The notes beneath the pieces were generated by a model. That model saw only the letters and a program-made list of their open reading frames with translations, had not been told where the DNA came from and did no database searches. Source: an uncultured Clostridium sp. (GTDB lineage: Bacteria > Bacillota > Clostridia > TANB77 > CAG-508). Taken from it: a stretch of 64,000 nt of DNA. Positions within the stretch are counted from its first letter, which is position 1. Each line of letters begins with the position of its first letter. Below, in pieces: positions 8,197-16,379 of this stretch. The stretch spans positions 1 through 64,000 of the forward strand of contig USCB01000003.1 of the NCBI GenBank assembly GCA_900553125.1. The letters are read 5' to 3'. Position numbers and translations under genes: made by a program.

Positions 8197-8862
8197 ATGG
8201 GAATAGTAATTGATATAGTTGTAATTGCAATTTTAGTTTTAAATATAATAATAGGATATAAAAAAGGATTAATAAATGTTGTTTTTAATATATTAGCATT
8301 TTTCATAGCTATAATAATAACTTTTATTTTATATAAGCCTGTATCAAATTTTATAATTAATAATACAGAGATAGATGATAAAATAAAGCAAACAATTATA
8401 GAAAACAGTAAAAAAGAAGATAATTCAGATAATGAAAAAACAGAAAGTAGTAATATTATTCAAAAATATGTAGAAGACTCAATAAAAAATGCAGAAGAAG
8501 ATGCAAAGGAAAAAACAATAGAATTAGTTGCAAATACAATTTCTATTAGAGGAGTAGAAATATTAACAGGAATTTTATTATTTATTGTAACAAGGTTAAT
8601 ATTAATAGTATTAGGCTTTATAACAAAATTTGTTGCAAATTTGCCACTAATAAAACAATTTAATGAAATAGGTGGAGTTTTATATGGTTTGTTTAAAGGA
8701 TTACTTATTATATACATAATACTAACAATAATGTTTTTTGTTGTATCTATAAATCAAAAAGGAATAATATCAAAAACAATAGAAAATTCATATATTACTA
8801 AAATTTTATATGATAATAATATTATAGTAAACTATTGCATTTTAGGTAAAAATTTGTTATAA
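8197..8862 (+). CDS. CvpA-family membrane protein
   Basis: A 221-aa protein with four membrane helices: about residues 1-20, 28-48, 115-138 and 155-180. The start MGIVIDIVVIAILVLNIIIGYKKG is the typical CvpA N-terminus, and RGVEILTGILLFIVTRLIL matches the third helix. A charged loop with a helical KNAEEDAKEK segment separates the pairs. CvpA was named for colicin V production, but its general role in envelope biology is unclear. ATG 8197 is preferred to GTG 8188 because AGGTGG lies just upstream. It is operonic with the DUF5711 gene. Confidence 0.85.
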   Translation: MGIVIDIVVIAILVLNIIIGYKKGLINVVFNILAFFIAIIITFILYKPVSNFIINNTEIDDKIKQTIIENSKKEDNSDNEKTESSNIIQKYVEDSIKNAEEDAKEKTIELVANTISIRGVEILTGILLFIVTRLILIVLGFITKFVANLPLIKQFNEIGGVLYGLFKGLLIIYIILTIMFFVVSINQKGIISKTIENSYITKILYDNNIIVNYCILGKNLL

Positions 8863-8915
8863 TTTTTTTGTATAGTTTTTAATTTAGATAGAAAAGAGTG
8901 AAAAAATAATAGCAA

Positions 8916-10250
8916 ATGAGTAAAAAAAGTAAAAATATAAAAAAGAAAAAAAATCAAAAAAAACATAATGGATTAAAAGTTTTATTAGTAATATTAGGAA
9001 TGATAATCCTATTTATATTAGGATTTGTAGGATATAGCGGATATAAAAACGGTTGGGGACTAAAAGGAATGATACAAACAGCAATGGGTCAAGATGAAAG
9101 AAAGTTGGCAGATTTAGATCCTCTAACAGTATTAATAATGGGAGTAAGTGAAGATATATCGTCAAAACTTACAGACACAATAATGGTTGCATCATATAAT
9201 CCAAAAACGCAAAAAGCAACATTATTATCAATTCCAAGAGATACATTTGTTGGAAAAAATAAAAATACAGCTACATCATATAATAAAATAAATGCATTAT
9301 ATCAATCAAGTCCGGAAAAAACTTTAGATGCAGTAAATAAAATAACAGGGTTAGATATAAAATACTATGTTGTAATAAGTAACAATGCATTAGTCCAGTT
9401 AGTTGACGAAATAGGCGGAGTAGAGTTTGATGTACCAATAGATATGAATTATGATGATAGTTCTCAAGACTTAGCAATTCATTTGAAAAAAGGAGTTCAA
9501 AAGTTAAATGGAGAACAAGCAGAGGGATTAGTAAGATTTAGAAAAAACAATAATGGAACATCATACCCATCTGAATATGGAGATAACGACCTAGGAAGAA
9601 TGAAAACACAAAGAGAATTTATAACAGAAGTTGCAAAACAAACATTACAACTAAAAAATATAACCAAAATAGGAAGTTTTATAGATATAGTAAAAGAAAA
9701 TGTAACAACAAACATAAAAAATTGGTCAACAATAAAAGACTATGTTGCATATGCAGTAGATTTTAGTACGGAAAATATAAGAGCAGAAAACATACCAGGA
9801 GAGGCTGGATATTATAACAAATTATCATTTTTCATATATGATAAAAAAGAAACAGAAGCATTAATAAAAGAATTACTTGAAGAGCAAAATGGAAAGGAAG
9901 AAGTTGCATCTGGCAACAATGTTGATGCAATAAATTCTTCTGTAAGCAGTAATGAAGAATTAGATTCAAGTAATGAAAATTCAAAAATTAAAATTGAATT
10001 ATTAAATGGAAGTGGAGATAAAACACTTTTAAATGAAGTAACAAAAGAATTAAAAGCACAAGGATATAATGTATATAAAACAGGAACAACCACAGCTACA
10101 AGTAAAACAACAATAATAAATAAATCTGCAATACAAAGTGATGTATTAGACAAAATAAAAAAAGTTTTAGGAGTTGGAAATATATCAAGTAGTGCTTCAA
10201 GTTCAAGTACAGTAGATGTAACGGTAATAATAGGAAAAGATTATAAATAA
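8916..10250 (+). CDS. LytR-CpsA-Psr (LCP) ligase with LytR C-terminal domain
   Basis: A 444-aa protein with a basic N-terminus, one membrane helix (about 22-42) and an LCP catalytic domain (about 70-290). Conserved pieces are LTDTIMVASYNP, LLSIPRDTFV, NKINALYQSS, LVDEIGGVEFDVP and DLGRMKTQREFI. A LytR_C domain follows (KIKIELLNGSGDK to the end). LCP enzymes transfer undecaprenyl-linked glycopolymers to peptidoglycan outside the cell. The ribosome site before ATG 8916 is weak, and an in-frame TAG lies 6 nt upstream, so the start is fixed. Confidence 0.92.
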   Translation: MSKKSKNIKKKKNQKKHNGLKVLLVILGMIILFILGFVGYSGYKNGWGLKGMIQTAMGQDERKLADLDPLTVLIMGVSEDISSKLTDTIMVASYNPKTQKATLLSIPRDTFVGKNKNTATSYNKINALYQSSPEKTLDAVNKITGLDIKYYVVISNNALVQLVDEIGGVEFDVPIDMNYDDSSQDLAIHLKKGVQKLNGEQAEGLVRFRKNNNGTSYPSEYGDNDLGRMKTQREFITEVAKQTLQLKNITKIGSFIDIVKENVTTNIKNWSTIKDYVAYAVDFSTENIRAENIPGEAGYYNKLSFFIYDKKETEALIKELLEEQNGKEEVASGNNVDAINSSVSSNEELDSSNENSKIKIELLNGSGDKTLLNEVTKELKAQGYNVYKTGTTTATSKTTIINKSAIQSDVLDKIKKVLGVGNISSSASSSSTVDVTVIIGKDYK

Positions 10251-10252
10251 AA

Positions 10253-10271
10253 GGAGGGATTAAATCCCTCC
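10253..10271. terminator. Hairpin between convergent genes
   Basis: GGAGGGA / TCCCTCC with a five-base loop between the LCP and carboxypeptidase genes. There is no long T tract, so it may be a weak bidirectional terminator. Confidence 0.4.
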
Positions 10272-10283
10272 AATATAAATATT

Positions 10284-11513
10284 TTAAGTTCTTTTTTTCT
10301 TAAATCTTAAAATTATAATAGTAATTAATATCACAAATAAAATAATCCCTAAAAGTAATTCTAAAATTAATAATGTAAAGTCATCTTTATTAACATCATG
10401 AGATGCTATTAAATTTTTAGTGTATTGCATATTATCAATATTATAAGAAATAGTTCCTAATACAGTTCCTTTAGCAATTGGAGCAGAAATATTATCATTT
10501 AATGTAATAGAGGCATCAGGAATATTTTCACCATTTTTCAGTAACCCCGAGATGGAATCTTCTAATATTAAATCCAAATTTCTGGTTTCTTTGGTGCCAT
10601 TTTTTACTTCAATATTTTTAATAATATCATCTTTATTTGCAAATGTTTTTACAGAATAATTAGAATAACCATATTTAAATAGATTTATAGAATCCTGATA
10701 TCTTGAGCTTTCGCCATTAGACATTTGGTTAGAGCCTAGAACAACGCAAATTAAAGCAAGATTATTTTTAGAACAGGCTGAGATTAAACAATTTTTGGCT
10801 TGAGATGTATAGCCTGTTTTTATACCAACACATTCTTCTAAGTAATATTTAGAAGATGGATTTATTAAATCATTAGTGTTTTTATATGTTCTTACATCAG
10901 ATTTATTTGTACGATTTATTGTACAACTTTTTTGAGAAACTATATTTCTAAAGTTCTTATTTAGCATACAATATCTTGCAATTAAGCTTAAGTCATAGCT
11001 TGTTGTATAATGATTTTCATCGTGAATTCCACTGGGATTAGTAAAATGAGTATCTTTACAACCAATTTCAGTTGCTTTTTTATTCATTAAATTAGCAAAT
11101 TCGTCAATCGAACCTGATATGTGTTCAGCAAGAACATAACCTGCATCATTAGCAGAATGGACAAGGAAAACGGTTACTAAATCTTTTACGCTTATTTGTT
11201 CACTTTCTAAAAGGTTGGCTGAAGAATAACCAGGTGGAATTACTGATATTGCGGATTTGGATACTGTTACCATATCATCCAAATTACACTCTTCCAAAGC
11301 TATAATTGCTGTTAGGATTTTTGTTGTACTAGCAGGATACATCTTTTCATTTGAATTTTTAGAATAGAGTATAGTTCCTGTTTTGAAATCCATTAATATA
11401 GCTGAGTCTGAATATATATTTAATTCATTTTTATAACCATAACTAAATTTAATTTGTATAACAAAAACAAATACAAGTAATAATATTGGTATTTTTAATA
11501 ATTTATTTTTCAT
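10284..11513 (-). CDS. D-alanyl-D-alanine carboxypeptidase (DacF/PBP5 type)
   Basis: A 409-aa secreted penicillin-binding protein with an N-terminal signal peptide. Its active-site triad is STTK at residues 62-65, SAN at 120-122 and KTG in GIKTGYTS near residue 227. A beta-rich C-terminal domain and a hydrophobic anchor (LILELLLGIILFVILITIIIL) before RFKKKRT complete it. It trims the terminal D-Ala from peptidoglycan stem peptides outside the membrane. The terminal helix is a true transmembrane anchor rather than the amphipathic helix of classical PBP5. A second, broken copy lies at 14885-16121. The promoter lies upstream at 11545-11573. Confidence 0.92.
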   Translation of the reverse strand: MKNKLLKIPILLLVFVFVIQIKFSYGYKNELNIYSDSAILMDFKTGTILYSKNSNEKMYPASTTKILTAIIALEECNLDDMVTVSKSAISVIPPGYSSANLLESEQISVKDLVTVFLVHSANDAGYVLAEHISGSIDEFANLMNKKATEIGCKDTHFTNPSGIHDENHYTTSYDLSLIARYCMLNKNFRNIVSQKSCTINRTNKSDVRTYKNTNDLINPSSKYYLEECVGIKTGYTSQAKNCLISACSKNNLALICVVLGSNQMSNGESSRYQDSINLFKYGYSNYSVKTFANKDDIIKNIEVKNGTKETRNLDLILEDSISGLLKNGENIPDASITLNDNISAPIAKGTVLGTISYNIDNMQYTKNLIASHDVNKDDFTLLILELLLGIILFVILITIIILRFKKKRT

Positions 11514-11544
11514 GAGTTCACCACTTCTTTTATTTAATATTTAG

Positions 11545-11573
11545 AATATACAATATATAATCAAATTTTGCAA
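11545..11573 (-). promoter_or_regulatory. Promoter of the carboxypeptidase gene
   Basis: Read on the minus strand: TTGCAA (11568-11573), 17-nt spacer, TATATT (11545-11550), about 30 nt before the ATG at 11513. Confidence 0.55.
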
Positions 11574-11598
11574 TAATTTTGAGAAAAAAGGAGGAAAA

Positions 11599-12252
11599 AT
11601 GTTAGAAAATTTAAGTCAAAAACAAAAAATTATAGTTACAGTTATTGCTATAGCTGTTTTAATTGGAATTATAAGTTTTATTTATAATAAGAATCAAACG
11701 AAAGATGATACGATTTTGGAAAATGATATATTAATAACAAATACATCTACAAATAATAATTTAGTAGAAAACGAATCTGCTAAAGATTTAGTTGTAGTTC
11801 ATATAACGGGAAGTGTAAAGAATCCGGGGATTGTAAAATTAAGCGAAGGTAGCAGAATAGAAGATGCAATACAGGCAGCAGGAGGATTGACAGAAAATGC
11901 TGATATATCTAAGGTTAATCTTGCTTATGTTTTAGATGATGGTATAAAAATAAAAATTCCAAGTATTACTGATGATGATATAGGTGATGAAGAGATAATT
12001 AACGAGGAAAGTGGCGAAAATATAATAGAAAATGACACAACATCTTCGAAAAATAATAAAAGCATAAATATAAATAAGGCAACAGAAACAGAACTTGAAA
12101 CATTGCCTGGAATTGGAGCTTCACTTGCAAGTAGAATTGTTGAATATAGGAAACAAAATGGAAATTTTAGTAGTATTGAAGATATTAAAAATGTAAGTGG
12201 AATAGGAGATAGCAAATATTTAAATATTAAGGATTTTATAACTGTAAAGTAG
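11599..12252 (+). CDS. comEA: ComEA-family competence DNA receptor
   Basis: A 217-aa protein with an N-terminal membrane anchor (about 12-30), a linker, an SLBB domain (about 70-125: VVHITGSVKNPGIVKLSEGSR) and a C-terminal double helix-hairpin-helix (about 150-217: ININKATETELETLPGIGASLASRI and IKNVSGIGDSKY). ComEA binds double-stranded DNA at the membrane and hands it to the ComEC channel. The start follows AAGGAGG. No comEB or comEC follows, so the competence operon is split; dprA lies 20 kb away. Confidence 0.92.
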   Translation: MLENLSQKQKIIVTVIAIAVLIGIISFIYNKNQTKDDTILENDILITNTSTNNNLVENESAKDLVVVHITGSVKNPGIVKLSEGSRIEDAIQAAGGLTENADISKVNLAYVLDDGIKIKIPSITDDDIGDEEIINEESGENIIENDTTSSKNNKSININKATETELETLPGIGASLASRIVEYRKQNGNFSSIEDIKNVSGIGDSKYLNIKDFITVK

Positions 12253-12253
12253 C

Positions 12254-12282
12254 TTGTTAAATTTAATGAAATGGGATATAAT
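12254..12282 (+). promoter_or_regulatory. Promoter of the phospholipase C-like gene
   Basis: TTGTTA at 12254-12259, 17-nt spacer, TATAAT at 12277-12282. It starts one base after the comEA stop codon. Confidence 0.6.
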
Positions 12283-12307
12283 CTAGTCTATAAAAGGAGG
12301 AATTTTG

Positions 12308-12907
12308 ATGCCAAGTATATTGTTTCACGAATTTATAGGATACAAAATAGAAAAAAAATATCCAATATATGATACAAATAATTTTTATTTAGGATTGATG
12401 GTTCCAGATAGTGTAAATGCATATGGTTTTGCTAGTAAAGAAGATAGATGGAGAACTCATGTCAGAGATGAAAATTTGGATATTTGGGAAGAAAATATAA
12501 TCAACTTTTATAAAGATAATAAAGGAAAATATGAACAAACTTATTTGATGGGGTATGTAGTACATGTACTCACAGATATTATTTGTGATAGGATTTACCA
12601 GACAGAATTATATCCTAAATTATTGGAAAAAGGGTTTGATTACCACTCAGCATATTCGTTTTATGAAAAGGGAATAGAGCAGTTTGAAAATAGTAATATT
12701 AATGAAAAATGGTGGGAAGATGCTAAAATTAAATTTCAGAATGCGGAAATTTTTTCTATAAGTGATATGAGTGAGAAGATGATTTTTGATGAGATACAGT
12801 ATACTATTAATAAGTATAGTAGTAGATTTTATGAGAAACCAGGATTTATAACAGATGAGTTTGCTAAAAAAGTTGTTAGTGGGATAGAGAAAACGGAAAT
12901 TCTTTGA
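12308..12907 (+). CDS. Zinc-dependent phospholipase C-like protein
   Basis: A 199-aa soluble protein beginning MPSILFHEFIGYKI. Candidate metal ligands are His near residue 7, His in WRTHVRDE near 51, and His with Asp in MGYVVHVLTDIICD near 83-90. This pattern fits the Firmicutes zinc-dependent phospholipase C-like family, in which most members are uncharacterised. There is no signal peptide, so a secreted lipase role is unlikely. ATG 12308 follows AAAGGAGG. The alternative TTG at 12305 is immediately adjacent. Confidence 0.65.
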   Translation: MPSILFHEFIGYKIEKKYPIYDTNNFYLGLMVPDSVNAYGFASKEDRWRTHVRDENLDIWEENIINFYKDNKGKYEQTYLMGYVVHVLTDIICDRIYQTELYPKLLEKGFDYHSAYSFYEKGIEQFENSNINEKWWEDAKIKFQNAEIFSISDMSEKMIFDEIQYTINKYSSRFYEKPGFITDEFAKKVVSGIEKTEIL

Positions 12908-12936
12908 GGTGATATGTATTTGAAGAATAAGGTTTG

Positions 12937-12982
12937 GATAAAGTTTGAACTGTTGCAATTTTGCAACAGTTCAAACTTTATC
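12937..12982. repeat. Perfect 22-bp palindrome
   Basis: Arms 12937-12958 and 12961-12982 are perfectly complementary (core GTTTGAACTGTTGCAA) with a TT loop. It lies between two convergent genes. Neither strand has a T tract after it, so it is not a standard terminator. Its sequence differs from the GGGACGG repeat family of this window. Confidence 0.7.
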
Positions 12983-13096
12983 TTAAAAAACAAGTAAACA
13001 TAGTAAAATTTTACAAGTAATTTTATTTTTAGCATAGAACATATAAAAAATCGATAAAATGGTGATAGATATCTTCTGATAAAATTATAATTAATA

Positions 13097-14293
13097 TTAG
13101 TTCATTAAAAAATCAATTATATTTATAACTTCAATACCATCAATTTGTTTATTTTTAACATTATCCATAGTTAATATAACTTTTCTATAATTATCTTTAA
13201 CAGCTAATAGTGAATTTTTTTCTCTTTTTTCAACATTCTCATCTAACATACTTCTTGTTACCTGATAATAAACTCTTTCGTTTGGTTTTATAGCTATGAA
13301 ATCTATTTCAATATTATTATATTTTCCAACATAAACTTCGTAGCCTCTACGTAACAATTCTATATATATAAGATTTTCGAAACTACTTCCTGTGTCATAA
13401 GATGAAAAACCACTTATTATATTTTTTAAACCATTATCTACAAAATAATATTTTCCCTGCGTTTTTAATAATTGCTTTCCTTTTAGTTCATATCTTGGAA
13501 CTCTATAAATAAAGTATGCATTTTCAATCATTTTTAAATATGAATCTACGGTTTCATTAGTTATATTACTTCCATTTTTTTTCATAAAATCAGATATTGC
13601 GTTTGGAGTGGTTAAATTTCCAATACAAGAAGACATATATTTTATTAAATTATCTAAAAAAACAACGTCTTTTATATTGTTTCTATTTATTATATCTTTT
13701 TTTAATACAACTTCTTTTATATCATTTAAATAATTGGTCATAAGTAATTCGTTATCATTCATATTAACAAGCATTGGCATACCGCCATATTTTAAGTACT
13801 TATCAAATTTTTCGTATTTATCTTCATCATTTTTGAAAGGATATTCTGCTAAAAACTCTTTAAAAGAAAATGGATAAATTTTTATAGTCAAAACTCTACC
13901 TGCAAGCAAAGTTGTTAGTTCTGAAGATAATAAATATGCATTTGAACCAGTTATATAAATATCACAATCAATATCTACTAATAATGAATTAACAGCTTTT
14001 TCCCACTTTTCTATATTTTGAACTTCATCTAGTAAAATATAATTTTTATTTTTATTAATATTATTTTTTATATAGTTATATAAATCTTCATAATTTTTAA
14101 TAGAATACCAGTCTGCACTTTCAAAGTTCATATATATGATATTCTTTTCAGAAATACCTTGTGAAATAAGATATTCTTTATATTGTAATAATAATGTGCT
14201 TTTTCCACTTCTTCTAACACCTGTTATGACTTTTATTAAATTTAAATCTTTACTTTCTATTAATTGGTTTAAATATTGTTCTCTTTTAAGCAT
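13097..14293 (-). CDS. AAA_14/DUF4143 ATPase
   Basis: A 398-aa protein with an N-terminal AAA ATPase (Walker A GVRRSGKS, residues 25-32; Walker B NYILLDEVQNIEKW; sensor-like ITGSNAYLLSSEL). A C-terminal DUF4143 part has a nuclease-like fold (GSSFENLIYIELLRRGYEVYVGKYNNIEIDFIA, with the E-x-D of a restriction-like core). These proteins are common, often lineage-specific and linked to mobile DNA; their role is unknown. Start at ATG 14293 because GAGGTG precedes it; the upstream in-frame codons have no ribosome site. It sits alone between convergent neighbours and a tRNA pair, a typical insertion spot. Confidence 0.85.
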   Translation of the reverse strand: MLKREQYLNQLIESKDLNLIKVITGVRRSGKSTLLLQYKEYLISQGISEKNIIYMNFESADWYSIKNYEDLYNYIKNNINKNKNYILLDEVQNIEKWEKAVNSLLVDIDCDIYITGSNAYLLSSELTTLLAGRVLTIKIYPFSFKEFLAEYPFKNDEDKYEKFDKYLKYGGMPMLVNMNDNELLMTNYLNDIKEVVLKKDIINRNNIKDVVFLDNLIKYMSSCIGNLTTPNAISDFMKKNGSNITNETVDSYLKMIENAYFIYRVPRYELKGKQLLKTQGKYYFVDNGLKNIISGFSSYDTGSSFENLIYIELLRRGYEVYVGKYNNIEIDFIAIKPNERVYYQVTRSMLDENVEKREKNSLLAVKDNYRKVILTMDNVKNKQIDGIEVINIIDFLMN

Positions 14294-14533
14294 TTCTATC
14301 ACCTCTAAAATCATTATATGGTATAAATTTAAAAAAGTCAAGTTTTACGCTTTTATCCGTAAAACTTTGGATTTTTGTTTTTTTTACGTTTGAATTTTAA
14401 ATAGATTGTCAATAAAAATAATATTGATAAAATCTATTATTTATATTATGTCCATTATTTTGGATGAAATTTTTCTGTTTTTGAATGAAATCAGATATTG
14501 CAAAATATTATTAAAATAAAAATTTCCTATTTA

Positions 14534-14570
14534 CAGTAGTTTGAGATATTGTTGGATATTCTCAAATACT
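14534..14570 (-). terminator. Probable terminator of the tRNA pair
   Basis: Imperfect hairpin (AGTAGTTTGAGATAT and ATATTCTCAAATACT as read on the plus strand) just downstream of tRNA-Cys on the minus strand, followed by a T-rich stretch. The rest of 14294-14587 is AT-rich with no gene visible. Confidence 0.4.
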
Positions 14571-14587
14571 ATCAAATAGGGATGGTT

Positions 14588-14661
14588 TGGAGGCGACTAT
14601 CGGAGTCGAACCGATCATCAGAGTTTTGCAGACTCGTGCCTTACCGCTTGGCTAAGTCGCC
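14588..14661 (-). tRNA. tRNA-Cys (GCA)
   Basis: Cloverleaf on the minus strand: acceptor GGCGACT / AGTCGCC, anticodon loop CTGCAAA (anticodon GCA), discriminator U as usual for tRNA-Cys, and an encoded CCA. Confidence 0.95.
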
Positions 14662-14706
14662 TTATATTAGATTATATGCACATAATAAAAAAATAGTACA
14701 TAAAAA

Positions 14707-14780
14707 TGGAGCAGGTAACGAGAATCGGACTCGTGACTAAACCTTGGCAAGGTCTCATTTTACCACTAAACTATACCTGC
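14707..14780 (-). tRNA. tRNA-Gly (GCC)
   Basis: Acceptor GCAGGTA / TACCTGC, anticodon loop TTGCCAA (GCC), T-arm with TTCGATTCTC-type sequence, encoded CCA. It lies 45 nt upstream of tRNA-Cys, probably on the same transcript. Confidence 0.95.
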
Positions 14781-14884
14781 AAAAGTATTTTACTAAAAAA
14801 TACTTTACTATAATAACAAAAAAATATATAAAAGTCAATACTAGTAGTCAAAAGTGTGAAATTTTTTTTGTAAGTCAATTATAC

Positions 14885-16121
14885 TTACATCTCAAAATAA
14901 TTAAAATAGTCCTCTAAAAAAGAAAAAATATAATTAAACACACTCTTTTTTTCAATATAATTTCTATTCAAAATATCCACTGAAAAATAATCCAAACCAT
15001 TAACATTAACAGTTAAAACTCCAACAACAGAATTTTTAACCAAAGGAGCATTTAAATTCCTATTAAAATCAATAAAAGTGTTAACATTTTTAGAAGAATC
15101 ATTTTTAACAGCAATACTTTTGAACTTAATTTGTTTATCATCTAAACAAAGATTTAAATTAGAAAATTTACCTTTATTTATCAAAATTGACTTAGACTTT
15201 TGTTTAACCCAAATATCAAAATTAGTATTAATCACATCACCAACATCAATTACAGAAAAATTATCAAAAATATAGTTAATAAGTTTAACACTATCAAGAG
15301 TTCTATCTTTTTTTGTATCACAACCTAAAACAACGCAAATAATATCAAGTTTTCCTCTTTTACAAGCAGAAACAAGGCAACGATTAGCACCATTTGTAAA
15401 ACCAGTTTTCACGCCATAAACACCGTCTAAGACTCCTAATAGTTCATTAGTATTATGTAAATTTTTGGGATTATTATTAATATTTATAGTATAATTAGAT
15501 GTTCTAACAATTTTGGAAAAAGTATCATTATTAAGAGCATAGTCAGCTATTTTAGCCAACTCAAAAGCTGTAGTATAATGTTCATCTTGATCTAATCCAT
15601 GAGGAGTAACAAAATGGCTTGAATCAAGACCTATGTCAAGAGCCTTTTGATTCATCATGCAGGAAAAATTTTGTATATCATTTCCTACTGATTCAGCAAG
15701 TGCTACGGCAGCATCATTTCCAGAAACCATAAGCAAACCATAAAGCAAATCTCTGATGGTTATTTTGTCATCAAAAGAAAGACCTAATCTTGAACCACCT
15801 GTACCGAGCAGCTTTTTTAGAAACAGAAACTACTTTATTTAAATCAGGGGAATTTTCAAGAACAATTATTGCTGTAAGTATTTTGGTGGTTGAAGCCATT
15901 TTACACTTTTCATTTTCATTTTTACTATATAAAATAGTCTTAGAACATCTATCAAAAACAACCGCATGTCTTGCATTTACAGTGGGTTCCGGAGATGATG
16001 AGGAAGAGGTTTCTATTGAGATATCATTAGATTCTTCTATATAATCATCAGCTATGGATGTTATAGGCATAGAAATAATAACCAAAATTGTAAATAACAA
16101 AAATATTTTTTTTAAATGCAT
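14885..16121 (-). pseudogene. D-alanyl-D-alanine carboxypeptidase, frameshifted (DacF type)
   Basis: Two overlapping reading frames form one carboxypeptidase. The first (start ATG 16121, behind TTGGAGG) has a signal peptide and STTK in MASTTKILTA. It reads VSVSKKAA and then shifts into RYRWFKIRSFF and a stop. The second supplies the expected GTGGSRLGLSFDDKIT, then SGNDAAVALAE (SxN), KTGFTNGANRC (KTG) and the C-terminal beta domain. Removing one base, a C on the minus strand (plus position 15806), restores the family consensus. The protein would be secreted and trim D-Ala from peptidoglycan. All catalytic motifs are intact apart from the shift, so a sequencing error or a very recent mutation is more likely than old decay. 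Confidence 0.85.
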
Positions 16122-16204
16122 TTTTTCCTCCAAATAGATTTTATATAAATATATATTAGAAAATAAAAAATATAACTAAAAGTAAAAATTATTAGTCCAA
16201 AACA

Positions 16205-16233
16205 TTGATTTTGTAACAAAAATGTAATATAAT
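16205..16233 (+). promoter_or_regulatory. Promoter of the large adhesin gene
   Basis: TTGATT at 16205-16210, 17-nt spacer, TATAAT at 16228-16233. It leaves a leader of about 140 nt containing AGCTATAC (16275-16282) and its complement GTATAGCT (16347-16354), which could pair across an AT-rich loop just before the ribosome site. No known riboswitch is recognisable. Confidence 0.5.
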
Positions 16234-16379
16234 TGTAAAGGAACTGTAAAAAACTACAAATAACGCGGTCCGTAAGCTATACTAAACATAAAAAAAATAA
16301 TAAATTTCTACTATATTGAAAAATAAAAATAAAGATAGTAAAATAGGTATAGCTAAAATATGAATAAGGAAGGTATTTT

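Noticed and set aside
14549..14740. Open frame of 63 codons over the tRNA-Cys region (ends GNENRTRD)
   Set aside because: It is the antisense of tRNA-Cys and the end of tRNA-Gly; such frames are a known artefact of tRNA genes.
16234..16379. c-di-GMP riboswitch in the adhesin leader (ACGCGGTCCGTAAGCTATAC)
   Set aside because: Only a vague likeness to part of GEMM-I; the conserved receptor segments are absent.
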